Virus record (IMG/VR): IMGVR_UViG_3300020060_000010
Span: 19,546-83,545 of that record
From: a virus
DNA length: 64,000 nt
Strand: one strand, 5' to 3'
The notes under the pieces were generated by a model. That model saw only the letters and a program-made list of their open reading frames with translations, was not told the DNA's origin and made no database searches. Made by a program: the position numbers and the translations under genes. Shown piece after piece: positions 21,768 through 29,722 of this stretch. Each line of letters begins with the position of its first letter. Position 1 is the stretch's first letter.

Positions 21768-21952
21768 CAGTCATCCCACCCAGGAGGAGTAAATGTGCTA
21801 GGGATGCGCTCCATGTACACATAGATAGCCTCGCCGTACTCGCCAACATCGATCCAATAGTCACGACACTCGTTAGCGGCCTCCAGGTTGTCAAACATAC
21901 CCAAGTCTACGGCCAGAATCGTTTCGTTCGACTGCACGGTCCAAATCAGCAT
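21767..21952 (-). CDS. hypothetical protein, 61 aa (tandem paralogue)
   Basis: Diverged copy of 21585-21767: LIWTVQSNE opening, EAANECRDYW helix, S-T-F-T-P-P-G end. Coupled by TGATG on both sides. Confidence 0.75.
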   Translation of the reverse strand: MLIWTVQSNETILAVDLGMFDNLEAANECRDYWIDVGEYGEAIYVYMERIPSTFTPPGWDD

Positions 21953-22158
21953 CAATTGCCTCTCTCTAGTAGTTCTACATTCCAGGCAGATACTACTCTC
22001 GTTCTGGCCTGGCTGTCAAGAGAGATTACGTGCAACTTCTGGTTGATTTCCAACTCTGACACCGCATCCCACTCGCTGTCGATGTGGTCAATGACCCAGC
22101 GAGGGACGAGACGGTTGTTCTTGAGAGCTACCACGTCGCCAATTTGATATTCACTCAC
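21952..22158 (-). CDS. SH3/KOW-like barrel protein, 68 aa, GTG start
   Basis: YQIGDVVALKNNRLVPRWVID is the first half-barrel (residues 4-24, quoted as YQIGDVVALKNN and VPRWVID). GTG 22158 overlaps the upstream gene end. Confidence 0.75.
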   Translation of the reverse strand: MSEYQIGDVVALKNNRLVPRWVIDHIDSEWDAVSELEINQKLHVISLDSQARTRVVSAWNVELLERGN

Positions 22159-22489
22159 GAGGAAGCTCCACTTCTACTTCTACAATGGCGTAGTTTTGAC
22201 TCCGGCTAGGATAGTGAATCTCTGCATCTTCCTTGTTCGTGAAAGTGTTGATATACCGAGCATCAGCCTTACGTAGTACTACATAGATGTAGGCCCAAGT
22301 CTTCTTCTTCCAACCGATAGTGTCGCCAATCTTGACCTTCTGGCCGTGGACCACATCGATCTTATCGAGGTCCCAGTATCCGTTACCACCTTCTGCGTTG
22401 AACACAGTAAAATGGTCAGGCTTAAGGAACTCCACGGCGCCGTTAATCACTGCCTTGATAGGGTAGTACTCACCAGTCCATTCAGTCAT
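22151..22489 (-). CDS. SH3/KOW-like barrel protein, 112 aa
   Basis: N-terminal 45 residues are a strand-rich domain (VINGAVEFLKPDHFTVF); the barrel signature GQKVKIGDTIGWKKK follows at about 48-62. ATGA with the upstream gene. Confidence 0.78.
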   Translation of the reverse strand: MTEWTGEYYPIKAVINGAVEFLKPDHFTVFNAEGGNGYWDLDKIDVVHGQKVKIGDTIGWKKKTWAYIYVVLRKADARYINTFTNKEDAEIHYPSRSQNYAIVEVEVELPRE

Positions 22490-22818
22490 CGGTTGTCCTT
22501 GACGTACTGAGCCAGAAGGAGAATGTACTCTCCTAGCGCATAGCGGCTTGGCGGCTCGTCGCTTTCAAGAGCGTTGCCGAGAGTGTCAATGATTTCATCA
22601 AGCTTATCCTCTGCCAACTCAAGCTCGTGCTCAGTGTAGAGGATGTTTAGTTCGCCACTGTCTGGATGATTGACCTTGACGCGGTAGTTCAGAGTGTTAT
22701 ATGGACGATGTTCTACTACTGTGCCGACTAGTCCGATAGTGGTGGTGTTATTAGGATTAAATTCAGTCTGTCCATTGATATTAGTTACACGAACCTTGTC
22801 GCCTACTTTGAAGCTCAT
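22486..22818 (-). CDS. SH3/KOW-like barrel protein, 110 aa
   Basis: MSFKVGDKVRVTNING, then GLVGTVVEHRPYNTLNYRVKV: a complete barrel in the first 65 residues, with a helical tail (DEIIDTLGNALES). ATG 22818 overlaps the upstream stop (ATGA). Confidence 0.8.
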   Translation of the reverse strand: MSFKVGDKVRVTNINGQTEFNPNNTTTIGLVGTVVEHRPYNTLNYRVKVNHPDSGELNILYTEHELELAEDKLDEIIDTLGNALESDEPPSRYALGEYILLLAQYVKDNR

Positions 22819-23033
22819 AGGTATACATCCACCTCTCTGATTACACAACGGTCGTCACGGGTAAGCTGATGATACTCTGCTGTCCGCTCATTGTCGAATG
22901 ATTCGGATAGAGCCCATCCTCCGCCGACACGTGGTACAAAAGTAAGCCATACCGTGACAGGCTCGCACCACTCGTCATCAGCGGAAGGATTATAATCTAC
23001 AGCGTCGTCGTTCTCATCGTAGCCGTCAGTCAT
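22815..23033 (-). CDS. hypothetical protein, 72 aa
   Basis: Acidic start (DGYDENDDAVDYN) then a single-strand-rich core with WLTFVPRVGGGWALSES. ATGA at both ends. Confidence 0.75.
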   Translation of the reverse strand: MTDGYDENDDAVDYNPSADDEWCEPVTVWLTFVPRVGGGWALSESFDNERTAEYHQLTRDDRCVIREVDVYL

Positions 23034-23215
23034 GCTCTCGCCTCTACGATTGCCGTGATGGTGGTCTGAGAGGGTTCACGCTGGTCTCCGTGGTCAACTG
23101 AGATGTCAATCTTAGCATCACCATCGGCAACCTCGTCCAGGAACTCCTGCAGATCTCCTGCCGTTAGTGCCGAACCAGTGACGGTCATCGTGTAGGTCTG
23201 AGTAATCTTAGTCAC
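23030..23215 (-). CDS. hypothetical protein, 61 aa
   Basis: Ferredoxin-like strand-helix-strand pattern (TYTMTVTGSALTAGDLQEFL, then AKIDISVDHG and TTITAIVEA). Overlaps the next gene by 8 bases. Confidence 0.75.
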   Translation of the reverse strand: MTKITQTYTMTVTGSALTAGDLQEFLDEVADGDAKIDISVDHGDQREPSQTTITAIVEARA

Positions 23216-23387
23216 TCTTTGCTCCTCGCTCTAGTGTCTCAACACGCTCTTCTAGTTCCTGAAGGTACCCTACAAGGTAGTCGATGTCAATACCACAGTC
23301 ACGATCTGGATCGGAATTCAGTGATCCAGTGTCGATCTGAGCCTTGATCTCGTCGCGGCGAGTGAAGGTGTACTTGTACTCAGGCAT
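23208..23387 (-). CDS. helical protein, 59 aa
   Basis: C-terminal coiled coil (LVGYLQELEERVETLERG). ATG 23387 lies in the last codons of the 271-aa gene. Confidence 0.75.
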   Translation of the reverse strand: MPEYKYTFTRRDEIKAQIDTGSLNSDPDRDCGIDIDYLVGYLQELEERVETLERGAKSD

Positions 23388-24195
23388 TGTCCTCCACTTC
23401 CTCCGCAAGACGCTTGACAAGCTGAGCAAGAGAGGCTAGGTCGTAGCCCTGGCTACCAGCAGTGGTGTACCTCTTGCTGGTGTAGTCGTAGAACGCCTCT
23501 GCAAGCTCGGAGAGGGTCTTCTTCTCAACCTTGAACTTAGGTGCAGTAATCTCTACCTTCTTGAGCCATTGGCCATTTAAATCAAGAGTCTGTGGAATAC
23601 TGGTCTTGTCGAGCCGAACAGTGTAAATGTCCTTCTTGTCAGCGACAAGATGAATAACAGTACCCGTATCTCCACGAGCAACACTGTAGTGCGAAAACGA
23701 TACGGTAATCTTTACCTTGTCACCAACCTTGAACTTAGGCTCTGGTGCAGGAGTAGGTACATGCTCAAGCTCGTAGTGGTAGTACCAGAAGGTATTACCG
23801 TTGGGGTATTCTACGCGGATCTGGTTGTTAGCACCGTTCTCACTCAGACGAAAACCAACAATTACACCGTTACTCCGGGAATCCTTGACGCGAACCTTAT
23901 CACCAGTGCCGAAACCGTACACCTTAAGAACATCAGAAGCTTTGATAGTGTTGGAAGCTACGTTAGACTTCTCTGCCGCCTCTACAAGCCTCTTAACCGC
24001 GCTATGATGCTCAACAAAGGTCAAATCCTCGGCGTACTTATTGCAAACTCTGTGAGTGGCCTTGCTGTCATCCCAGTAAACAATACGATAAATGTCAGGT
24101 GACTTCTTGAAGCTGCCATAGATGTTGCCGGTAAGAGTAACGCCGTCGATAGATCTCTTAAATGAAACTAGGTCTCCTGGATAAAACTTGGTCAT
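23380..24195 (-). CDS. triple SH3/KOW-like barrel protein, 271 aa
   Basis: Three barrel signatures in tandem: FYPGDLVSFKRSI at 4-16, GTGDKVRVKDSR at about 96-107 and KVGDKVKITVSF at about 158-169, the last two joined by a Pro-rich linker (PTPAPEPK). A C-terminal helical domain follows. AAAGGAGACAGT precedes the ATG. First gene after the promoter at 24226-24254. Confidence 0.82.
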   Translation of the reverse strand: MTKFYPGDLVSFKRSIDGVTLTGNIYGSFKKSPDIYRIVYWDDSKATHRVCNKYAEDLTFVEHHSAVKRLVEAAEKSNVASNTIKASDVLKVYGFGTGDKVRVKDSRSNGVIVGFRLSENGANNQIRVEYPNGNTFWYYHYELEHVPTPAPEPKFKVGDKVKITVSFSHYSVARGDTGTVIHLVADKKDIYTVRLDKTSIPQTLDLNGQWLKKVEITAPKFKVEKKTLSELAEAFYDYTSKRYTTAGSQGYDLASLAQLVKRLAEEVEDNA

Positions 24196-24225
24196 ACTGT
24201 CTCCTTTGTTAGTGTCATGTGGTGT

Positions 24226-24254
24226 AGATTACTCTGTCTCGTCTGCCGTGTCAA
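24226..24254 (-). promoter_or_regulatory. promoter, TTGACA-N17-TAATCT
   Basis: Overlaps the last codons of the 87-aa gene and starts the unit 24195 down to 21018. Confidence 0.8.
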
Positions 24255-24492
24255 GCCAAAACTCAGACTTGATCCCCGAAAGTGTGTCATGCCAGGCAAC
24301 GCACGTGTAGATGGTGTAACCTTCACTGTTCTTTACAGAAGCGCCGTTAGTGCCCAGGAGAGGTACATAGAGGTATTTAACCTCCTGCTTAAACGTGTAC
24401 GTCGTGCTTGGAATCTCGCGGCCAGTAGCGAACACCTGGCCATCTTGAGGACCTCCCTGCCAGATGCAGGGTGTCAATCTTAGCGCGCCCAT
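24229..24492 (-). CDS. hypothetical protein, 87 aa
   Basis: AAGGAGAGAC before ATG 24492. Begins with CIWQGGPQDGQVF, a pattern known from a family of short phage and bacterial proteins of unknown function (a Gly-Gly-x-x-D-G motif), followed by a strand-rich remainder. Monocistronic between two promoters. Confidence 0.75.
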   Translation of the reverse strand: MGALRLTPCIWQGGPQDGQVFATGREIPSTTYTFKQEVKYLYVPLLGTNGASVKNSEGYTIYTCVAWHDTLSGIKSEFWLDTADETE

Positions 24493-24521
24493 GTCTCTCC
24501 TTGTCTCGTAGTGTTGGTTCC

Positions 24522-24550
24522 AACGTATCACAAGCTTCTAGTGCCGTCAA
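24522..24550 (-). promoter_or_regulatory. promoter, TTGACG-N17-TACGTT
   Basis: The -35 overlaps the stop codon of the 605-aa gene; reads into 24229-24492. Confidence 0.8.
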
Positions 24551-26364
24551 GGCAATCCGCGAGTCATTTCAAAATTGTTTGCTGGCTCCGGCTTTACCTT
24601 GTCGAAGTGTGCAGAGAAGTACCACACAGAGTCACCAGTAGGAGTTGGTGTGAACCAATTTCCTCCGCGCGAAAGTGCCTTGACCTCAAATGTCGTTCCG
24701 AGCATAACCTCGCGCTGTCGCTCTCCATGAGTATCACAACTACGTAGAGTTACTACTCCTCGGTTGGCTTCTACTTTGTCTCCAATAGAGAATTTGGGTG
24801 CGGAGATTGCCTTTGGTGCCGCTTTGACAAGCTCCAAGCAAACTGTGTCATAAAAGTACTTGGTGCCCTTGACCCAATCCTTTCCAACCTCCGTCACCTT
24901 GATGTGATAACCAGGACCGACAACCATACTACTTGTTGCGTTTGGCTTACTGCGAGAGGGAATGGTCTGAGTAGGAGTAACCCAATCTCCGATCTTGAAT
25001 TGTGGTGCCGGAGAAATAAGCGCTTCTGCAATTTTTTGATGATGGTCGTTTAGTGCTGAACTCAGAACAAAACGCGCTTGACTCTTGTCTCCGTCAAAGT
25101 GCTTCTTTGCTAACTTATAGTACTGCCTCTCAGTAAGTTCACCACTGATTACTGCTCTAATAAGACTACCAATGTTTGCGTCTTTGTATGTTTCTAGCAC
25201 CGGTAGTTCAACAGAGACATACATCCGCGCGGGCTTACCAGTTACCTTGCACATAAGAATTGGTGCCGTTGTATCAGGATCACAATACCTACAGGTGCAA
25301 GAGTTACGGATGCAATTCTCTGCCGGAGTGATACCAAAGGTGGGGTTGCAGGCTACACAAGAACAACTATCACTCGTCGCGTGCTGGTCTTTCGGAACAT
25401 CGAGCCCAGGCAAAGAATAGGTACTGTATGCCGTTACATGGTCCATCTGCCTTTTGGCGAGTTCATAAGTATCATAGGTTGAACTCTGTCGAGTGCCGTC
25501 CTTGTATGTGATGCAAAGGTAGTGGATGCCGTATCGAGACAGAATATCTGCCTTCTCAACCTGAGACCGCGCATTGTCCGCCGAGATAATGCTGGTGCTT
25601 ACTACGGTCTTATCCTTCTTTAGTCGCTTGACTTCATTCCGTGCCGTTTCAATATTTAGAAGGTATATGGTTTCATTGGTGCCATCATTGTAATTGATTT
25701 TTAGACAAATTCGTCCGGCTCTGTAATCCTCGTCCTTGGCAGGTACAGAGAGAGCTTTGTACTGATCTGTAGTTCTGAACTCTTCCCAATGGTCCGCGCA
25801 CATAGGCAGACCAAACTTCTGTGTCCTGTAACAATCATCGTTACTGCACTTGTTGTCCTTAATAGGAGTAACGGACATATCTTCTGGAAGGACAACACTA
25901 CTTCCTGGCAAACTGGCATGCCATGCTTCCGAATATGTCTTGAAAGACTCGTTAGTGCCGTTCTTTTGAGTGACAACGTAATTGAGAGGTACATAGATAG
26001 AGCTACTACTACTGATCCGTTTCATAGGGTCTTTGTACTGGCATTCTGTACATACGCACTTGTCAGGGTGCTCAGAGAGGGTCCATCCCAACTCGCGCTC
26101 TTGGGCATTAATGTAGAGCCAATCCACGCGGCTGTCAAAATCGTTTGGATCAAGTTCCCTCTGTTGCTCTACCTTGGGTGCCGACTCGATAGCTGTCTTG
26201 GGAAGCTGTTGAATGATTGACACGGCGATAGGAGTAATTGCCAGAGCAGCAGCGCCAAGGATAGCCAGGATGACACCGGGACCGAACGCGACGCCGACAG
26301 TGGTCAATACAACGATACTCAGAGCCATGACACAGAGCCAGAACATACTCTTTGCGCTGGTCAT
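24547..26364 (-). CDS. membrane-anchored Cys-rich repeat protein with C-terminal barrels, 605 aa
   Basis: Unrecognised as a whole. N-terminal hydrophobic spans at about 7-27 and 30-52. Cysteine clusters at 103-108 (CVCTEC), 173-189 (CSNDDC ... C), 334-339 (CSCVAC) and 356-361 (CTCRYC) suggest zinc knuckles. A unit of about 40 residues occurs three times, centred on KNGTNES (134), YNDGTNE (225) and YKDGTRQ (287), each followed by an E/Y-x-A-x-x-x-(V/M) helix. Two SH3/KOW-like barrels close the protein (FKIGDWVTP at 456, FSIGDKVEA at 525). By far the largest gene of the early region. Confidence 0.8.
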   Translation of the reverse strand: MTSAKSMFWLCVMALSIVVLTTVGVAFGPGVILAILGAAALAITPIAVSIIQQLPKTAIESAPKVEQQRELDPNDFDSRVDWLYINAQERELGWTLSEHPDKCVCTECQYKDPMKRISSSSSIYVPLNYVVTQKNGTNESFKTYSEAWHASLPGSSVVLPEDMSVTPIKDNKCSNDDCYRTQKFGLPMCADHWEEFRTTDQYKALSVPAKDEDYRAGRICLKINYNDGTNETIYLLNIETARNEVKRLKKDKTVVSTSIISADNARSQVEKADILSRYGIHYLCITYKDGTRQSSTYDTYELAKRQMDHVTAYSTYSLPGLDVPKDQHATSDSCSCVACNPTFGITPAENCIRNSCTCRYCDPDTTAPILMCKVTGKPARMYVSVELPVLETYKDANIGSLIRAVISGELTERQYYKLAKKHFDGDKSQARFVLSSALNDHHQKIAEALISPAPQFKIGDWVTPTQTIPSRSKPNATSSMVVGPGYHIKVTEVGKDWVKGTKYFYDTVCLELVKAAPKAISAPKFSIGDKVEANRGVVTLRSCDTHGERQREVMLGTTFEVKALSRGGNWFTPTPTGDSVWYFSAHFDKVKPEPANNFEMTRGLP

Positions 26365-26573
26365 CAGTCGTCCAAACTCAGTCGTTCTACCTTGTGCGCG
26401 CTTAGCCAGAATGCCTCTGAGCGGTCATCAGAATAGCTTGGACGGACATGTAGGAAGCTACCCATACTTGCATACACTGTGACCCAGGTTCCGCGCTTGT
26501 GCCCGGATCGTACACAGACAATCTCTCCTTTGTCAAAAGGACGCCGGTCAGACTCCTTAGTTGTGTTAGACAT
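26364..26573 (-). CDS. SH3/KOW-like barrel protein, 69 aa
   Basis: FDKGEIVCVRSGHKRGTWVTV is the barrel entry (quoted as FDKGEIVCVRSG and GTWVTVYAS); closing helix KVERLSL. It abuts the 605-aa gene with a one-base overlap. Confidence 0.78.
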   Translation of the reverse strand: MSNTTKESDRRPFDKGEIVCVRSGHKRGTWVTVYASMGSFLHVRPSYSDDRSEAFWLSAHKVERLSLDD

Positions 26574-26754
26574 CGATGCTCACACCTTCCCAATAGTTGT
26601 CGCCGTGTGCATAGTCAAAACTCGTTTCGTCCGCAAACTCAAAGTGCACCTTACGAACAGTATTGCAAATATAGATACCGTAATCTGTCTCAGTTACAAT
26701 TTCAATTTCCGGGTCAAACTCGCCCAACTTCTCAATTAGCTCACGTACCTTCAT
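26566..26754 (-). CDS. hypothetical protein, 62 aa
   Basis: Starts MKVRELIEKLGEFDPE, the pattern of a widespread small phage family (helix, then D-P-E-x-x-V), and continues into strands (IEIVTETDYGIY). GGAGCATGAA precedes ATG 26754. Confidence 0.78.
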   Translation of the reverse strand: MKVRELIEKLGEFDPEIEIVTETDYGIYICNTVRKVHFEFADETSFDYAHGDNYWEGVSIDV

Positions 26755-26755
26755 T

Positions 26756-26935
26756 TCATGCTCCAATCAATGTCTTAGGCTCGATAACAAAGTCTGCCTT
26801 GCGATGATAGCTGTATTGAGCAACTTCGGAAGCGATGAATTCTTCTGCCGCCTCGGGTGTCGTGAATACTTCCTGTAGCTCTGTGGTCTCAATATCGGGA
26901 CAATAGAGCACTACGTAGACTGTCTGGTTAGTCAT
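26756..26935 (-). CDS. hypothetical protein, 59 aa
   Basis: Strand-helix pattern (VYVVLYCPDIETTEL; PEAAEEFIASEVAQY) close to that of the duplicated 60-61-aa proteins near 21.7 kb. TGGAGGAACAAG before the ATG. Confidence 0.75.
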   Translation of the reverse strand: MTNQTVYVVLYCPDIETTELQEVFTTPEAAEEFIASEVAQYSYHRKADFVIEPKTLIGA

Positions 26936-27027
26936 TCTTGTTCCTCCATTGCATAGATGAGTGATTCAAGCTGGTCTATATCTTTGCCGCGCAAAGCGGA
27001 CATCATACGTGCATCTAACTCTGCCAT
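26932..27027 (-). CDS. small acidic peptide, 31 aa
   Basis: A 31-codon frame ending in ATGA overlap with the next gene, whose ribosome-binding site it contains. Acidic and helical (DIDQLESLIYAMEEQE). Its own start has no strong site. Confidence 0.5.
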   Translation of the reverse strand: MAELDARMMSALRGKDIDQLESLIYAMEEQE

Positions 27028-27043
27028 ACTCTTATGTTCTCTG

Positions 27044-27463
27044 TCAATAGTAATCGGAAAGATGTGGCTCGCGTTTCTTACGCGCCCATGGGTGCTCAAG
27101 CTCGCGTGCTGCCTTGCGCTTGGTCTCTGCCTGCGTCTCGGTTAGCACGTGGTTAGTCGCTCGCCTCTCCCGCTTGTCAGCACCGATCCGGGTCAGTGGG
27201 TAAAGGATGGTCCCCAGCGGCCGGAGATTCACCCGCACAGAGTGCCAGAGTCCTTGCAGCGGGTAGAGCACTAGGACGCGACCTAGGACGTTCAGAGCGC
27301 GACGAGAATAAGAGACGATCAGGACTGCACCGACAAGAGTCATAGCCCAAGCGAATCCAACAGAGTTTGGCACGTTTGGATATGATGCCGGATCAATACG
27401 TGCTACATAAAGAATCCCAACCCCGAACACGAGGAACGGAACTGCCACTTTAAGTCGATTCAT
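27044..27463 (-). CDS. two-span membrane protein, 139 aa
   Basis: Spans at about 6-22 and 36-54, then a long basic cytoplasmic tail (RIGADKRERRATN; ETKRKAARELEHPWARKKR). ATGA with the HNH gene upstream. Confidence 0.78.
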   Translation of the reverse strand: MNRLKVAVPFLVFGVGILYVARIDPASYPNVPNSVGFAWAMTLVGAVLIVSYSRRALNVLGRVLVLYPLQGLWHSVRVNLRPLGTILYPLTRIGADKRERRATNHVLTETQAETKRKAARELEHPWARKKREPHLSDYY

Positions 27464-28335
27464 CTTGCCATCCTTCCTCTATCTTCAGCGTTATGGGTGA
27501 ACAGTCTATTGCGCAATTCTTGTGCGGCTAATGCTGCCTCATAAGGATCATCGAATACACCATTGAAATAGGTCTTTTTGTTATGCGCGGCATATGCTTT
27601 CCACCGACCATCGCCATTAGGTGTAACTCCTCGATAACCGCTCTGTGATACGCGAGATAAGAAAGCTCGGTTTTCTTGATTCTCTTTATTTGTGGCTAAC
27701 CTAAGGTGGTCGGGGTTAACACAACTGCGATGACGGCATTCATGGTCAATTTCCAACCCATTAGGAATTTCTCCATTGAATTCTTGATAAGACCATCGGT
27801 GTGCTCGATACTGACCATCCTTCATATGAAATTTGCCATATCCGTCTTTGTCCAGCTTTTTGTTCCAATACCAGCACCCATCAATATTCTTATCGTGATT
27901 TAGCTCAAAGCGCTCTATCGGAGTTAATGGCGTAGGAACATAAAAAGGGTCACCGTATTCAGTAAATCTGTATTTGTGCTCTTTACAATAACCATAACCT
28001 AAATGAATTTCATTACATCCGTCAATGTCGCAATAGCGAATTGGGATTCGCTTTTTGTCGGAGAGATAAAAATGATCCGGGTTCACACAGTGATACCTTT
28101 CGCATGTCTGCATTACAAACATCTTGTCTGGAATCGGACCAATGTACAATTCGTATGACAATCGGTGTGCCTTATATGGCTTGGTCTTAAAGGCGCCCTG
28201 TGCATAACCTTGCGGACCAATCGTGCCAGTCCAAAGCCAACATCCGTCGTCTGAGACCTCATATCGCGCTGTGAAGTTCTCTTCAATGGTCTTAGGTTTC
28301 AGAAAACTAACCTCCCTGCCTCTACTTCCTAGCAT
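27460..28335 (-). CDS. HNH endonuclease with duplicated HNH-like halves and AP2-like domain, 291 aa
   Basis: The N-terminal half has a degenerate HNH copy: W-L-W-T-G, KAHRLSYELY, C-E-R-Y-H-C-V-N-P-D-H-F. A CxxC segment (YCDIDGCNE, YGYCKEH) follows. The C-terminal half repeats the pattern with an intact motif: RAHRWSYQEF, LEIDHECRHRSCVNPDHL, N-K-E-N. The last 55 residues (SGYRGVTPNGDGRWKAY ... F-D-D-P-Y-E-A-A) match the AP2 DNA-binding layout often fused to homing HNH enzymes. Probably a homing endonuclease. GGAAAGGTGG before the ATG. Confidence 0.9.
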   Translation of the reverse strand: MLGSRGREVSFLKPKTIEENFTARYEVSDDGCWLWTGTIGPQGYAQGAFKTKPYKAHRLSYELYIGPIPDKMFVMQTCERYHCVNPDHFYLSDKKRIPIRYCDIDGCNEIHLGYGYCKEHKYRFTEYGDPFYVPTPLTPIERFELNHDKNIDGCWYWNKKLDKDGYGKFHMKDGQYRAHRWSYQEFNGEIPNGLEIDHECRHRSCVNPDHLRLATNKENQENRAFLSRVSQSGYRGVTPNGDGRWKAYAAHNKKTYFNGVFDDPYEAALAAQELRNRLFTHNAEDRGRMAR

Positions 28336-28353
28336 TGTTCCACCTTTCCTAGT

Positions 28354-28399
28354 CTGCCGCTACACGTCGCGCTCCCGCTACTCGAATCGCTCCCGCTAC
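28354..28399. repeat. three CGCTAC repeats at exact 18-bp spacing
   Basis: CGCTAC occurs at 28358, 28376 and 28394; the last two lie in 12-bp repeats CGCTCCCGCTAC. The same hexamer forms the arms of the terminator at 28438-28464. They lie between the P-loop ATPase gene and the HNH gene, a possible binding array. Confidence 0.55.
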
Positions 28400-28437
28400 A
28401 CTAGCACGAATCGTACTGTTTTGGGAAGGGCTAAACC

Positions 28438-28464
28438 CCGGTAGCGGAGAGAGGTCGCTACCGG
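28438..28464 (-). terminator. hairpin terminator after ATPase gene
   Basis: Nine-bp stem CCGGTAGCG/CGCTACCGG with a nine-base loop, then GGTTTAG on the minus strand. The U-tract is short, so efficiency may be modest. Confidence 0.6.
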
Positions 28465-28483
28465 AGTCTGCCCTAGTCATTGA

Positions 28484-29515
28484 TCATCCAACAGTGACGC
28501 CATGCGATTCGAACACGGACTCGAATTGGGCCAGAGTGAACCCCTTGCGTACAGTGTTACCCTTGCGGACGTTAATAGGTGCAAGCTTAAACGGGTCCAA
28601 GGCTGCCACCAACTCTTTAGAGTTGAGAATGCCAGTCATGACCAGAACGTCTTCGGTTTGAATCTTAACTGACTCCATAACAGAGAAAGTGTCAGCGATG
28701 CCCTGTAGCAGCTTGGTAGTCGCGTCCTGGTGGAGTGAAGCGTAATCCGCGAACACGAATCGAAGTGCAGAGACAAACTCCTCGCGAACACCGAACGTAT
28801 CCGCAATCGCCACCATGGGCCACACTAGCTCGCTAGTCCTATCGTTAAGCCCGTCAAGTACCTCTAGCGGGTAAGCCTTAAGCGTCTCGGTGTGCTCGGT
28901 CAGCCATTCCTCTACGCGGTCCAGGATCGGTCCTGTAATGCCCTGAACGTCCGTGGAGAAGAAAGGTACAGTGTCGCCCTGGCCAGTCACCTTACGGCGC
29001 AGCACGATCGGGATACAACGGTCCAGAACGGTGTCAGGAAGCTCGGAAGTCGCATCATTAATTCCGCTCAAAACCTTGCTTCCGAAAACGTTAAACTGGC
29101 GAACCTCTCCCTTATCGACACGCGGAACAGTGGCACCAATCTTGCAACCGGCGTTGATAACTGCGTTCAATTCTTTGTTGCCGCTTCGGCCCTTACTCCA
29201 CACGGTATCCACTTCATCAATCATCATACACGGCTGTCCCAATTGATCGATACTTCTGAACATCGTCGCGGGAGTCATTGACACCGCTTTCAGTGGATTG
29301 GGGACCAAGGTAGCCAATACATCAAGAGTCAATGTCTTGCCTGAGCGCTTCTCGGCACTGTTGATATAAGCATATGCGGTCGTCTTAGGAATGCCGTGAT
29401 GGAATGACCAGGCGTGCACCGCAAACACTGACAGAATCAGCTTATTCTCGTCCGACGTGGCGACATATTTTCCGATGTAGCTCTGAATCTCTTTTAGGAC
29501 GGTAGTCTCCGTCAT
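28484..29515 (-). CDS. P-loop ATPase (DUF3631-like), 343 aa
   Basis: Walker A at about 53-61 (SAEKRSGKT) and Walker B at 96-103 (CMMIDEVD), with ELPDTVLDRCIPI (158-170) as a likely sensor/arginine-finger region. The arrangement fits the DUF3631 NTPases found in actinobacteria and their phages, which resemble DNA helicase-loader or primase-helicase partners. A replication role is likely but unproven. First gene of its unit; promoter at 29563-29591, and GGAGAGAGG upstream of the ATG. Confidence 0.85.
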   Translation of the reverse strand: MTETTVLKEIQSYIGKYVATSDENKLILSVFAVHAWSFHHGIPKTTAYAYINSAEKRSGKTLTLDVLATLVPNPLKAVSMTPATMFRSIDQLGQPCMMIDEVDTVWSKGRSGNKELNAVINAGCKIGATVPRVDKGEVRQFNVFGSKVLSGINDATSELPDTVLDRCIPIVLRRKVTGQGDTVPFFSTDVQGITGPILDRVEEWLTEHTETLKAYPLEVLDGLNDRTSELVWPMVAIADTFGVREEFVSALRFVFADYASLHQDATTKLLQGIADTFSVMESVKIQTEDVLVMTGILNSKELVAALDPFKLAPINVRKGNTVRKGFTLAQFESVFESHGVTVG

Positions 29516-29562
29516 GCTTTGCTACCTCTCTCCAGGTGGGAGTCTCTCTCCCGATAAGTAGA

Positions 29563-29591
29563 ACACTACCAGTACAGATATTGAATCACAA
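29563..29591 (-). promoter_or_regulatory. promoter, TTGTGA-N17-TAGTGT
   Basis: Serves the ATPase gene; its leader carries a GGGAG-N5-CTCCC hairpin (29537-29551) just before the ribosome-binding site. Confidence 0.65.
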
Positions 29592-29618
29592 GCCATTGTC
29601 CAAATAGTGAGATTGGAA

Positions 29619-29653
29619 TCGGCAGGACTAAACTCATACTTTCTTCCTGCCGA
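29619..29653 (-). terminator. hairpin terminator
   Basis: Nine-bp stem TCGGCAGGA/TCCTGCCGA with a 17-base loop and TTCCAATCTC after it on the minus strand; ends the unit that begins at 30683. Confidence 0.6.
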
Positions 29654-29664
29654 AACCAAGCTAA

Positions 29665-29721
29665 CTACTCTGGGCTATCCTTGTGCTGCCTGGCGTACTC
29701 TTTGGCCTCATTTGACGGCAT
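29665..29721 (-). CDS. possible 18-aa peptide
   Basis: A hydrophilic 18-codon frame (MPSNEAKEYARQ...) with GAGAGGATACTGAA ideally spaced before the ATG and only a base from the preceding stop. Too short to be sure. Confidence 0.35.
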   Translation of the reverse strand: MPSNEAKEYARQHKDSPE

Positions 29722-29722
29722 T

